A stretch of DNA of 24,907 bases from Aquificota bacterium (GTDB taxonomy: Bacteria; Aquificota; Aquificia; Aquificales; Hydrogenothermaceae): positions 1 to 24,907 of the forward strand of contig JAADEU010000019.1 of NCBI GenBank assembly GCA_013153235.1, given 5' to 3'. Below the pieces are notes generated by a model, which saw nothing but the letters and a program-made list of their open reading frames with translations, had not been told where the DNA came from and did not search any database. The translations under genes and the position numbers were made by a program. Of the stretch, positions 6,598-13,722 are shown in pieces; position 1 is the first letter of the stretch; each line of letters starts with the position of its first letter.

Positions 6598-7188
6598 TCA
6601 TTCGCTGAATGTTTTTGTGTGGTAAACATAAACCTCTAAAGGATAGGTAAGCCAGCAGTCTGATGGCAGTCCGGCCTTCATACACAGATGGGATAAAAAC
6701 TGGGTCTTATCAGGAAGCTGCTCCCACACTTCAGGAAGGAACGTTGCCTGGTGATTGCCGTACCTTATGATGAGACCATCTCTGAATGGCTGTATCTTCT
6801 GGAGCAGGTCGTAAGGGTCAGAGTACTGTAATGGTTGCGGGTAAGACAGGACAGAAACCTTTACCTTTATGTTTGGTAGCTCTTCCGGTTTCACAGGGAG
6901 AAACCTTGGGTCTGATGTGGCAGCGGCTATTGCGTTGTGTATAACATCTTTGTAAAGGGGCTGGTGGGGTAAAACTGAACCGATACATCCCCTCAGCTGG
7001 TGTGTAGGTGATACCTCAAGGGTTACAAATGAGGCACCCTTTTTCTTCCAGCTTTCGTATGGAACCTCCTGAAGGTCTATCTCAATACCGTTTTTCAGAT
7101 ACTCCTCTATGGCAGTCCTTGCAAGTTTTACAAGGGCCTGCCCTTCTTCTTCGGATATCTCATCCAGTGAGACTATAACATCTTCCAT
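6598..7188 (-). CDS. amrA: AMMECR1-domain protein (AmmeMemoRadiSam system protein A)
   Basis: 196 residues. The family signature 'LRGCIG' is at 65-70, preceded by 'ASFVTLE' and followed by 'ALYK'-like 'QPLYKDVIHNAIAAATSDPRF'. AMMECR1 proteins occur in all domains and often sit beside a Memo homologue and a radical SAM enzyme; the reaction is not established, although RNA or protein modification has been suggested. The start has a GGGGAG site. It lies 2 nt after the Memo gene, so the two are certainly one transcriptional unit. The radical SAM partner (AmrS) is not in this window. Confidence 0.9.
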   Translation of the reverse strand: MEDVIVSLDEISEEEGQALVKLARTAIEEYLKNGIEIDLQEVPYESWKKKGASFVTLEVSPTHQLRGCIGSVLPHQPLYKDVIHNAIAAATSDPRFLPVKPEELPNIKVKVSVLSYPQPLQYSDPYDLLQKIQPFRDGLIIRYGNHQATFLPEVWEQLPDKTQFLSHLCMKAGLPSDCWLTYPLEVYVYHTKTFSE

Positions 7189-7190
7189 CT

Positions 7191-8003
7191 TTACTCCCCT
7201 CTGTAGAATATGTAACTTGCATAACCTACAACGGCTGACCTGTCTCCGGATGTATCACCGGATGTTTTATAGTCCAGTACCTTGCCCTTCCATCCTTTTC
7301 TCCTCGCATAATCAATCATTGCTGCAAGACCTGTTTTCCCACAGGCTTCACACCTGTCAAGGTAAGAAAGGTTCAGATTCTCAACGGCAAGATTACAGTT
7401 TATATCTATCTCCCTTGCCACAGGGTCCGGATAGTAATGGCTCAGGTCTGTACTTATCACCACCACAACATCATCCCTGTCGTCCTTAATCCTGTCTATC
7501 ACCCTTTCCACCACAGAATAATCAACCTGTCCGTAAACGACAGGTATGATTGAAAAGTCCTCAAGAACCATCTGTAAAAACGGTACCTGAACCTCAAGGG
7601 AGTGCTCCTTCATGTGGGGAACAGTGTTCAGGGTTATTGGAAGGTCTTTATTTTCAAGGACGAACTTCTCTATCTCCCTTTTATTGACCTTTACCTCACC
7701 AAGGGGTGTTATCCAGTAGTCGTAGTACCCGAAGGATATACCGTTAAATGGAACGTAATGGGAAGGTCCTATCAGGAGAATATCGTAATGCCTGTTTCTA
7801 TCAAGATTTAGAAACTGCTTGTAACTGACACCTGCTGTTGGTCCTGAGTATATATAACCTGCATGGGGTGATGCTACCGCCTCAGGCCTGTATGGATACA
7901 GGGGAGCTTCCTCTAGAAATGTCCTGAGCATCTTTTTCAGTTCCACCGGGTCCGCTGGGTAGAACATATCACTGACAGCCGGTTCTCTTACCTGGATAGC
8001 CAT
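7191..8003 (-). CDS. amrB: Memo-family protein (AmmeMemoRadiSam system protein B)
   Basis: 270 residues, the normal length. Memo proteins have the fold of class III extradiol dioxygenases. Conserved features are visible: 'SPHAGYIYSGPTAG' (His47), 'GPSHY' (His82), 'EHSLEVQVPFL' and 'STDLSHYYPD', with the end 'TSGDTSGDRSAVVGYAS' typical of bacterial members. Human MEMO1 binds metal with two His and a Cys; here the region aligned with that Cys reads SGD, as I recall is usual in prokaryotes. Good GGAGGGG ribosome-binding site. Forms a unit with the AMMECR1 gene and is probably transcribed from a promoter overlapping the end of the upstream FlhB-like gene. Function unknown. Confidence 0.9.
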   Translation of the reverse strand: MAIQVREPAVSDMFYPADPVELKKMLRTFLEEAPLYPYRPEAVASPHAGYIYSGPTAGVSYKQFLNLDRNRHYDILLIGPSHYVPFNGISFGYYDYWITPLGEVKVNKREIEKFVLENKDLPITLNTVPHMKEHSLEVQVPFLQMVLEDFSIIPVVYGQVDYSVVERVIDRIKDDRDDVVVVISTDLSHYYPDPVAREIDINCNLAVENLNLSYLDRCEACGKTGLAAMIDYARRKGWKGKVLDYKTSGDTSGDRSAVVGYASYIFYRGE

Positions 8004-8026
8004 TTTACCCCTCCGTCTTTTTGCTT

Positions 8027-8056
8027 TTAATATTGTTCTTTTTATCTGTTTTTCAA
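8027..8056 (-). promoter_or_regulatory. Possible promoter of the Memo/AMMECR1 unit
   Basis: On the minus strand TTGAAA (-35, 5/6) at 8051-8056, an 18-bp spacer and TATTAA (-10, 4/6) at 8027-8032. The -35 lies inside the last codons of the FlhB-like gene. The region is AT-rich, so chance matches are possible. Confidence 0.35.
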
Positions 8057-8302
8057 CTTTCCTGTTTTTCTGTATATATAGACAAGGATTTCGGCTACAG
8101 CCTGGTAAAGTTCCGGTGGTATCTCCTGATTTATCTCTATCTGGGAGAGTGTCTCAACCAGAACAGGGTCTTCCTTTATAGGAATATTGTGCTCCCTTGC
8201 TATCTGGATGATTTTTTCACCAATATGTCCTTTTCCTTTTGCCACAACCTTTGGGGCCCTGTCCTTTTCCCTGTCGTATCTCAGAGCAACAGCCTTTTTC
8301 AT
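8042..8302 (-). CDS. Stand-alone FlhB C-terminal-domain-like protein
   Basis: 86 residues. They align with the cytoplasmic C-terminal half of the flagellar export switch protein FlhB: 'AVALRYD', 'APKVVAKGKGHI', 'IAREHNIPI' and 'EIPPELYQAVAEILVYIY'. FlhB self-cleaves at NPTH; this protein starts where that cleavage would leave the fragment, and has no NPTH, no membrane part and no self-cleavage. Comparable solo proteins (for example YlqH of Bacillus subtilis, as I recall) exist outside flagellar operons with unknown function. Its start codon overlaps the end of the FliK-like gene by 4 nt, indicating coupled translation with a probable binding partner. No ribosome-binding site of its own is needed. 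Confidence 0.85.
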   Translation of the reverse strand: MKKAVALRYDREKDRAPKVVAKGKGHIGEKIIQIAREHNIPIKEDPVLVETLSQIEINQEIPPELYQAVAEILVYIYRKTGKLKNR

Positions 8303-9363
8303 GCCTTTAGCCTCAAAAAGTCCTCATCTATAAATTTTCTGTCTTCAGGAAGCTGTTTCAAGAATTTGATGGAGACATCTGAAAAACCGTATCCTTTAAG
8401 CCTCTCCCGGAGCGTATCTGCATCTTCTTCTATCAGCTGTTTTAAAGTTTCATCCTCCACAAACAGGTTTACATAAAGCTCTTTTCCAAACTGGAATATC
8501 CCTGCAGTTACCTTGCCAAGGTTTTTAAAATCAAGGTCTATCCTGCAAAAATAAACATTTTTCCCCCGGCTACTCTTTTTGAAAAACAGGTCTCCCCTGT
8601 CAAGTTCCTGCCACAGTACAGGAACAAAGGTAAATATCCCCCCTGTCAGTCTTGAGAGAAGCTGATAGTTTTCCACTGTTTTTAGCATCTGTTTTTCTTC
8701 AGGGGAGAGGTTTTCCTCCCTGAGCAGTAGGCCTTTCAGGTCCCTTTCCAGACCCTTCAGGTCTTTCTTTTTCAGTTTATTTTCAAAAAAAATTCCTGTT
8801 GCGGCGATAAGCTCTTTCATTTTTTCAGGCTGTAAATTCTGAATGTTGGGGAATAGCTGTCTGGCAACTTCCAGCTCCTGAACAGGAGGTTTTACCGTTT
8901 TTAATCCGGCAGACAGGAGGTTCGCAAGTAGAGATGCCTCTTTCTGGGACATCCGGGATATATTTTCAAGGCCGGTCTGGAAAAGAAAGTTCAGTATACT
9001 TTCCTTGAGCTGCGGTGATGATTCAAGGAGGGAAAGAATGTCCCTGAGCTGTGTTTGCTGAAAGTTCAGAACCTGCAGGGTGTTGTTTTTGTCCAGAACA
9101 CCGATAATCTGTATTTTCAGTCTGTGGTCTGTTGTGGGGGTGTTGAGAATCTTCAAAAGCAGGGATGTGTCCTTCTGGAGGGGAATATCCGTCTCAACGG
9201 TCATAACACCCCCTTTCATCCTGAGAACCACTCCCCCTGTAGGGAGTATGTCAATGACTTCAGCCTTTACCGTCTCCCCTGCCCTCAGATGTATGGATTT
9301 TCCAAGGGGTTTTACTATCTGGAAAAACTCGTAGTTGTTGATAAAAGGTTTGATGTTAATCAT
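8299..9363 (-). CDS. FliK-like protein (hook-length-control-type C-terminal domain)
   Basis: 354 residues, cytoplasmic, no signal peptide. The N-terminal 75 residues are beta-rich ('GETVKAEVIDILPTGGVVLRMKGG'). The middle is helical and Leu/Lys-rich. The last ~110 residues resemble the FliK C-terminal (Flg_hook) domain: 'IDLDFKNLGKVTAGIFQFGKEL' followed by 'LFVEDETLKQLIEEDADTLRERLKGYGF', the usual 'lower-order L-G-x-V ... L-x-x-L-x-x-x-G' pattern. FliK senses hook length and signals to FlhB to switch export substrates. Here it is paired with the solo FlhB-C protein. GGAG site sits in a small CTCC-ATAT-GGAG palindrome (9371-9382) just before the start, which might modulate translation. Assignment by pattern only; moderately sure. 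Confidence 0.65.
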   Translation of the reverse strand: MINIKPFINNYEFFQIVKPLGKSIHLRAGETVKAEVIDILPTGGVVLRMKGGVMTVETDIPLQKDTSLLLKILNTPTTDHRLKIQIIGVLDKNNTLQVLNFQQTQLRDILSLLESSPQLKESILNFLFQTGLENISRMSQKEASLLANLLSAGLKTVKPPVQELEVARQLFPNIQNLQPEKMKELIAATGIFFENKLKKKDLKGLERDLKGLLLREENLSPEEKQMLKTVENYQLLSRLTGGIFTFVPVLWQELDRGDLFFKKSSRGKNVYFCRIDLDFKNLGKVTAGIFQFGKELYVNLFVEDETLKQLIEEDADTLRERLKGYGFSDVSIKFLKQLPEDRKFIDEDFLRLKA

Positions 9364-9409
9364 CAGGGGGCTCCATATGGAGGCTTTATTTTATTATCGG
9401 GAGAGGGAA

Positions 9410-9919
9410 CTACTTTTTGTAAACCTTTCTTTTGAATATGTCCTTTGGAGAGGCAACCCTGTCTATAAACAGCTTTCCTATCAGATGGTCCATCTCGTGC
9501 TGTATAACAACAGCCTCAAACCCCTCTGTATCAAAGGTTATGGTATTGCCGTTGATGTCTTCAGCCTCTACCTTTATCCAGTAATGTCTCTTTACATTCC
9601 CTGTGTAGTCAGGAACAGAGAGACAGCCTTCCCTTATGATTATTTCCCCGTCGTGGGCGATTATCCTTGGATTCGATAGAATCATAAGGCCGTGGTTTGT
9701 CTTGTTGTATTTGTGTTTGTAGCCTGAGGCGTCCACTATGATGGTCTGGATATGTTTATTTACCTGGGGTGCGGCGATACCAACCCCTGCAGGGGAGTTT
9801 CTCATTGTGTACAGCAGTCTGTCAACAAACTGCTTAAACTCCTTCCCAAAATCAACAACAGGAATGGACTGTTTTTTAAGCCTTTCATCCGGGTATGTGA
9901 GTATCTCAAATTTTTCCAT
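9410..9919 (-). CDS. def: Peptide deformylase
   Basis: 169 residues, normal length. Removes the formyl group from the N-terminal Met of new proteins at the ribosome. All three family motifs are present: GVGIAAPQ (45-52), EGCLS (97-101, metal ligand Cys99) and HEMDH (141-145, ligands His141 and His145, catalytic Glu142). The start ATG overlaps the stop of the upstream ACT-domain gene (TAATG), so translation is coupled. 46 nt downstream begins the FliK-like gene on the same strand. Confidence 0.97.
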   Translation of the reverse strand: MEKFEILTYPDERLKKQSIPVVDFGKEFKQFVDRLLYTMRNSPAGVGIAAPQVNKHIQTIIVDASGYKHKYNKTNHGLMILSNPRIIAHDGEIIIREGCLSVPDYTGNVKRHYWIKVEAEDINGNTITFDTEGFEAVVIQHEMDHLIGKLFIDRVASPKDIFKRKVYKK

Positions 9920-10452
9920 TACATCTCCACAGTCTCAACCTTTTCAAGGTTTATGTCTATATTCAGCTCCCCTTTCAGTCTTTCTATCTCAGGCTGTATG
10001 TCCTCTTCTGAAAGACCCTCCGGAAACTCCAGCTGTGCTATCAGTACATAAATCTCAGGCGTTTTTTCTGTTCTCAGGTCGGTGATATTTATTCCCCTAT
10101 CTGCAAGGAGTTTTGCCACGCTGTAAACGATACCCGGTTTGTCGGCACCGTAAACAACAAGGCTGTATATCTGGCCTGATTTATGCTCCTGATTAAATAC
10201 ATCTTCAGGAATCTGTCTGACATTGATAAACAGGTTTTTCTCCTGAGCAACATTTCTGAAACTTTCTTTTAGCTCCTGTTCCGTGATATTTTCCTCTTCT
10301 GTGGCAACGATAAGCATCACGGCAAACTCGTTGTTTAATCTCGTCATTGCTGAGTCTTCAATATTAAAACCCTTTTTATATAAAACCTCTGTAAGCCCTG
10401 CAACGATACCTGGCCTGTCCTCGCCAACAGCTGTTATAACAAAATGTTTCAC
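9919..10452 (-). CDS. Double ACT-domain protein, GcvR-like
   Basis: 177 residues made of two ACT domains, the first beginning 'VITAVGEDRPGIVAGLTEVL' and the second 'SLVVYGADKPGIVYSVAKLLADRGINI'. The D-[RK]-PGI-V motif is the amino-acid-binding turn. GcvR of E. coli has this two-ACT structure and represses the glycine-cleavage operon through GcvA. The gene lies 2 nt downstream of gcvH and overlaps def by one base, so the three genes are an operon. A role in sensing glycine or another amino acid is inferred. No DNA-binding domain is present. Confidence 0.85.
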   Translation of the reverse strand: MKHFVITAVGEDRPGIVAGLTEVLYKKGFNIEDSAMTRLNNEFAVMLIVATEEENITEQELKESFRNVAQEKNLFINVRQIPEDVFNQEHKSGQIYSLVVYGADKPGIVYSVAKLLADRGINITDLRTEKTPEIYVLIAQLEFPEGLSEEDIQPEIERLKGELNIDINLEKVETVEM

Positions 10453-10454
10453 AG

Positions 10455-10871
10455 CTACACCTCTTCTTCGCTTTCTATCTCTTCAATATACGCCCTGTAG
10501 TCCTCTGCCGTCATCAGGTCTTCCAGTTCTGTGGTGTCTGACATCTGCATCTCGTACAGCCATCCCTCGCCATACGGGTCTGTATTTACAAGACTGGGGT
10601 CTTCCTTCAGGTCTTCATTCACAGATATGACCTTTCCGGTAAGTGGGGAGAACACATCAATGGCCGCCTTTACAGACTCAACGGAAGCTATCTTATCACC
10701 TGCTTCAACTTCTGTTCCTGTTTCTGGCAGTTCCACATAAACGACATCACCAAGCTGATGCTGTCCATAATCTGTTATTCCTATTACGGCATCGCTGCCC
10801 TCTGCTTTTACCCAGAGGTGCTCTTTTGTATAATAAAGTCCATCTATTACCTTGAAATCTTCTGCTGCCAT
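10455..10871 (-). CDS. gcvH: Glycine cleavage system H protein (lipoyl carrier)
   Basis: 138 residues when started at the ATG at 10871, which has AGGAGG at six-base spacing; a GTG one codon earlier is too close to that site. The protein carries lipoamide on Lys68 ('ESVKAAID') and shuttles the aminomethyl group between the P, T and L proteins of the glycine cleavage complex. Full-length match to the family ('TKEHLWVK', 'GITDYGQHQLGDVVYVELP', 'GEGWLYEMQ'). Aquificales and other sulfur oxidisers also carry GcvH-like lipoate-binding proteins (LbpA) for the sHdr sulfur pathway. No sHdr genes are nearby, so plain GcvH is favoured, but sequence alone does not exclude it. Confidence 0.9.
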   Translation of the reverse strand: MAAEDFKVIDGLYYTKEHLWVKAEGSDAVIGITDYGQHQLGDVVYVELPETGTEVEAGDKIASVESVKAAIDVFSPLTGKVISVNEDLKEDPSLVNTDPYGEGWLYEMQMSDTTELEDLMTAEDYRAYIEEIESEEEV

Positions 10872-10886
10872 CACAGCCCTCCTGCT

Positions 10887-10915
10887 TTATAATTTAAATT
10901 CAGCACTACTATTAT
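10887..10915 (+). promoter_or_regulatory. Possible yggS promoter in the gcvH/yggS divergent region
   Basis: TTATAA (-35, 4/6) at 10887-10892, a 17-bp spacer and TATTAT (-10, 5/6) at 10910-10915. The 69-bp gap between gcvH and yggS is AT-rich and must contain promoters for both; the gcvH one could not be resolved. Confidence 0.35.
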
Positions 10916-10940
10916 TATAGATTAAGTGAGGGACAGGGCA

Positions 10941-11627
10941 ATGACAATTAAAGAAAATGTCCAGAGAGTTATTGAAAAAATACATGAAGCTGCGGTGAAG
11001 GCAGGCAGGAACCCTGAAGAGGTTATACTCCTTGCAGCTTCAAAAACACAGCCGGTGGAAAAGATACTACAGGCTTACCATGCAGGTGTCAGATATTTTG
11101 GGGAAAACAGGGTTCAGGAAGGAATGAAAAAAATACAGGAAATAGGAGAACTACCGGAAATACACTGGCATCTGATAGGTGGGCTCCAGACAAACAAGGC
11201 GAAGTACGCGGTGAAGTATTTTGAGCTGATACATTCCCTGGACAGAGAAGCCCTTGCAGATGAGCTTGATAAAAGGGCAGGGAAAATAGGAAAGGTCCAG
11301 GAAGTTCTCATTGAGGTAAATGTGGGTCATGAAGAAACAAAATACGGTGTCGAGCCTGAAAGACTGAACCAGCTGTTTGAGTACTCCCTTAAAAAGGAAA
11401 ATCTGAAGATAACAGGTCTGATGTGTATTCCCCCATATTTTGAGGATAAAGAGAAATCAAGACCGTACTTTGTTATGCTCAGGGAGATGAGGGATAAGCT
11501 CCAGGAAGAGTTTGGCGTGGAACTTCCCCACCTTTCAATGGGTATGTCCCACGATTTTGATGTTGCTGTTGAAGAAGGAGCAACGATAGTCAGGGTGGGA
11601 ACGGCGATTTTTGGAAAAAGAGAGTAG
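10941..11627 (+). CDS. yggS: YggS/PLPBP-family PLP-binding protein
   Basis: 228 residues from the ATG at 10941, which has GAGGG eight bases upstream; a GTG at 10926 would extend it by five residues without a ribosome-binding site. Members fold like the alanine-racemase N-terminal barrel and hold pyridoxal phosphate on a Lys, here Lys35 ('AASKTQP'). They keep PLP and amino-acid pools in balance but have no known catalytic turnover. Further signatures are 'FGENRVQE', 'WHLIGGLQTNKAKY', 'SLDREALADEL' and 'LSMGMSHDFDVAVEEGATIVRVGTAIFG'. Convergent with cooS over a hairpin. Confidence 0.95.
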   Translation: MTIKENVQRVIEKIHEAAVKAGRNPEEVILLAASKTQPVEKILQAYHAGVRYFGENRVQEGMKKIQEIGELPEIHWHLIGGLQTNKAKYAVKYFELIHSLDREALADELDKRAGKIGKVQEVLIEVNVGHEETKYGVEPERLNQLFEYSLKKENLKITGLMCIPPYFEDKEKSRPYFVMLREMRDKLQEEFGVELPHLSMGMSHDFDVAVEEGATIVRVGTAIFGKRE

Positions 11628-11642
11628 CTCCCCGAAGGGAGC
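11627..11642. terminator. Shared hairpin terminator between yggS and cooS
   Basis: GCTCCC (11627-11632), a 4-nt loop and GGGAGC (11637-11642), starting on the last base of the yggS stop codon. Read on the minus strand (cooS mRNA) the loop is UUCG closed by C-G, the very stable C(UUCG)G tetraloop, followed by a CTCTTTTT tract. On the plus strand the loop is CGAA and CTTTTT is only found further on, so it is best as the cooS terminator. Confidence 0.7.
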
Positions 11643-11655
11643 CTACATAGGAAGG

Positions 11656-13542
11656 TCAGGAGGTCTTTTTCTTAAGCTCTTCTTCTATAAGCTCAGCTGC
11701 CTTTACAGGGTCTGGCTGAATCATAAATCTGGCCCCGAGCATGTCCTCAAGGTCCCTTGTCAGCAGTCTTGTGAATGCAGGACCCCCAACGATAGGAGGA
11801 ACAGGATTTACGTAGGTATTTATTCCCAGAGAAACGGCAAGAAGTCCATCTATGAGAGCGTCATTATTGTAATACTCCGGAGCTGCTGCAATTACAGGCA
11901 GTGCACTGGGGTCAACACCAAGATATTCTGCAAGGGCAATTATAAGCAGAGCCATTCTTCCTGTATCAAGGCATGAGCCAAAATTAAGAACTGGAGGTAT
12001 ATCAAGGGCTTCACACACCGCCTTAAGGCCTTCTCCTGCAAACTCCTTTCTGCCTCTTGAGTTTGTGAATCCCTCAACCTGTGCCAGGGATGAGGCACAG
12101 CCTGCTATCAGAACAAGAATATCTCTCTTAAGCAGTTCTTTTATAAACTCGTATGTAAACATACCGTGGCCGTTTTTCATGGTTGTACAGCTCACAAGAC
12201 CAACAACGCCTTTAATTGCCCCGCTCTGTATAGCCTCAAAAAGTGGGTCTGGTGTTCCCCCAAGTACCTTAAGCAGGCTTTCTACCCCAAAACCTGCAAT
12301 GTAATGGGTTTTGTTTTCCGGTATATGTATTTTGTAAGTTTTTCTTCTGTTTTTGTATGCTTCTATGGCTTCCATTATCAATTTCTCCGCCTGCTGCTCT
12401 GCAACAGCCGGGTCGTACATGTACTCCTGTTTTGCCTCCACATCCCGCAATCTAACAACTGAGCTCACAGGTATAAGCTTTGTGTGGAGTTTGAGGGTCT
12501 GTACAAGATTGGCCATTCCTGGAGCTGCACAATTTTTGTCCATCAAAAATGCATCAACGGCACCTGTTGCCGCCACAAATTCCTGGGTGAGCCAGTTACC
12601 TACCTGTCCGTCTATGTACCTTGCTGTATCGGGTCTCTGAAGCAGTTCCTGTCCTGTACACAGACTGCCGTAAACCTTTATGCCCTTTGCACCTGCTGAT
12701 TTTGCAATATTCTGAAATTTCCTTTCTTTTGCCTTTCTGGCAACAACACTACCTATCCATGGAACATGTCCGTGGACGACTATATTTACATAATCCTTGT
12801 CCAGTACACCAATATCGGCATACCCCTCTGTTATATCCGGAGAGCCAAAGAAAATATCCCTTATTATTGTGGTTGCTATGTTCGCCAGAAAACCACCAGA
12901 CAGACCAAGTCTCAGGGAGGTCAGTGCAAGGTCAATGTAATCTGTATCTATATTGGGCATTACCTTTGCTGAGGCCTCATGGCTTTCGAATATGTAACCT
13001 CCAGGGATTATTCCCAGATTTTTCCATATCTCAACACGGCTCTCAGGGGCAAGTTTTTCAATGAGTGTCATTGGCTGGTTAAGGTCCTTCATAAACTCCT
13101 TCTCCAGAAAGTCCGCCAGTCTTCCTATCAGCTCTTCATCTGAGCCCTCTGTGCTCAGGCCAAGTCTATCGAGAAACCACAGCAATTTCTGTCTGTCCTT
13201 TACCTTGAACGGACCCTTTCCCTGTGCCACCGCTTTAAGGGTTTTCAGTGTTGTTTTAAAGTCGTGGGTGTAGGCTGCTCCCCCCTGATTTACAAGTCTT
13301 AGGAGATTCCTTGCCGCAAGACCATCGGCATCAATACCACATTTTCCCCGTGGGGCCCTTCTTTTGATTCTACACGGGCCATCAGGACATAATGTGCAGC
13401 ATCTTCCCTGCTCCCCAAAGTGACATATTGCCCCCTGCCTTTTCACCCTCTCAAAGAAGGTGTGTTTAAAACCCATTGAGTTTAAAAATGAGTGCATCTC
13501 TTTTACCGACTGGTGGGGTGTTACACAGTAATCGCAGCTCAT
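11656..13542 (-). CDS. cooS: Ni-dependent carbon monoxide dehydrogenase catalytic subunit, atypical
   Basis: 628 residues, full family length. All iron-sulfur ligands are seen: D-cluster Cys40 and Cys48; B-cluster Cys49, Cys52, Cys57 and Cys68; C-cluster (Ni-Fe-S) His259, Cys295, Cys338, Cys452, Cys482 and Cys524. The usual enzyme oxidises CO to CO2 at the C-cluster. By ungapped alignment to the C. hydrogenoformans CODH-II sequence as I remember it, the catalytic Lys563 is Asp561 here ('APEYYNNDAL' against 'APEAMSEKAV'), and the proton-relay histidines 93, 96 and 99 are Tyr91, Asp94 and Thr97. The first Cys of the usual CCTG is Leu. So this CODH has its metal sites but an altered catalytic shell. 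No cooF, cooC or acs gene is nearby. Start has a GGGAGGG site. Fold assignment is secure; CO oxidation is not. Confidence 0.92.
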   Translation of the reverse strand: MSCDYCVTPHQSVKEMHSFLNSMGFKHTFFERVKRQGAICHFGEQGRCCTLCPDGPCRIKRRAPRGKCGIDADGLAARNLLRLVNQGGAAYTHDFKTTLKTLKAVAQGKGPFKVKDRQKLLWFLDRLGLSTEGSDEELIGRLADFLEKEFMKDLNQPMTLIEKLAPESRVEIWKNLGIIPGGYIFESHEASAKVMPNIDTDYIDLALTSLRLGLSGGFLANIATTIIRDIFFGSPDITEGYADIGVLDKDYVNIVVHGHVPWIGSVVARKAKERKFQNIAKSAGAKGIKVYGSLCTGQELLQRPDTARYIDGQVGNWLTQEFVAATGAVDAFLMDKNCAAPGMANLVQTLKLHTKLIPVSSVVRLRDVEAKQEYMYDPAVAEQQAEKLIMEAIEAYKNRRKTYKIHIPENKTHYIAGFGVESLLKVLGGTPDPLFEAIQSGAIKGVVGLVSCTTMKNGHGMFTYEFIKELLKRDILVLIAGCASSLAQVEGFTNSRGRKEFAGEGLKAVCEALDIPPVLNFGSCLDTGRMALLIIALAEYLGVDPSALPVIAAAPEYYNNDALIDGLLAVSLGINTYVNPVPPIVGGPAFTRLLTRDLEDMLGARFMIQPDPVKAAELIEEELKKKTS

Positions 13543-13722
13543 TTTGCTACCCTCCCTTTATAAAAGATTTGGTGCCCAAAATAAGTGCAAAATTCAGTTA
13601 AATTGCATAAAAATAGTTCATATATCCGGTATATTTTCTGTTTTTTCCCTATTTTTTTACCTGCCCCATATTGATTTTTAGCAATTTACATGCCACTTTA
13701 TTCATTAGGTAAGGAGGTTGTG
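13543..13722. promoter_or_regulatory. cooS/nfeD divergent intergenic region with candidate operators
   Basis: The longest non-coding stretch of the window (180 nt), AT-rich. It holds TGCAA (13586-13590) and TTGCA (13603-13607) as an inverted repeat 44 nt upstream of cooS, and TTGAT-TTTT-AGCAA (13671-13684), one base off an FNR/CRP-type palindrome (TTGAT-N4-ATCAA), 39 nt upstream of the nfeD ATG. Either could control cooS or nfeD. Clean -35/-10 pairs could not be assigned. Both sites are weak evidence. Confidence 0.3.

Noticed and set aside
12065..13064. Several plus-strand open frames opposite cooS
   Set aside because: They are antisense shadows: no ribosome-binding sites, odd composition rich in Cys/Ser/Leu, and the cooS frame is unambiguous.
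13671..13684. TTGAT-TTTT-AGCAA as a true FNR/CRP site controlling cooS
   Set aside because: Nine of ten positions match, but the region is very AT-rich, it lies about 130 nt from the cooS start, and no regulator gene is nearby. Mentioned in the intergenic feature at low confidence only.
13690..13722. In-frame N-terminal extension of nfeD starting at 13690
   Set aside because: The AAGGAGG site at 13711 lies inside the extension, and the signal segment begins at the ATG at 13723.
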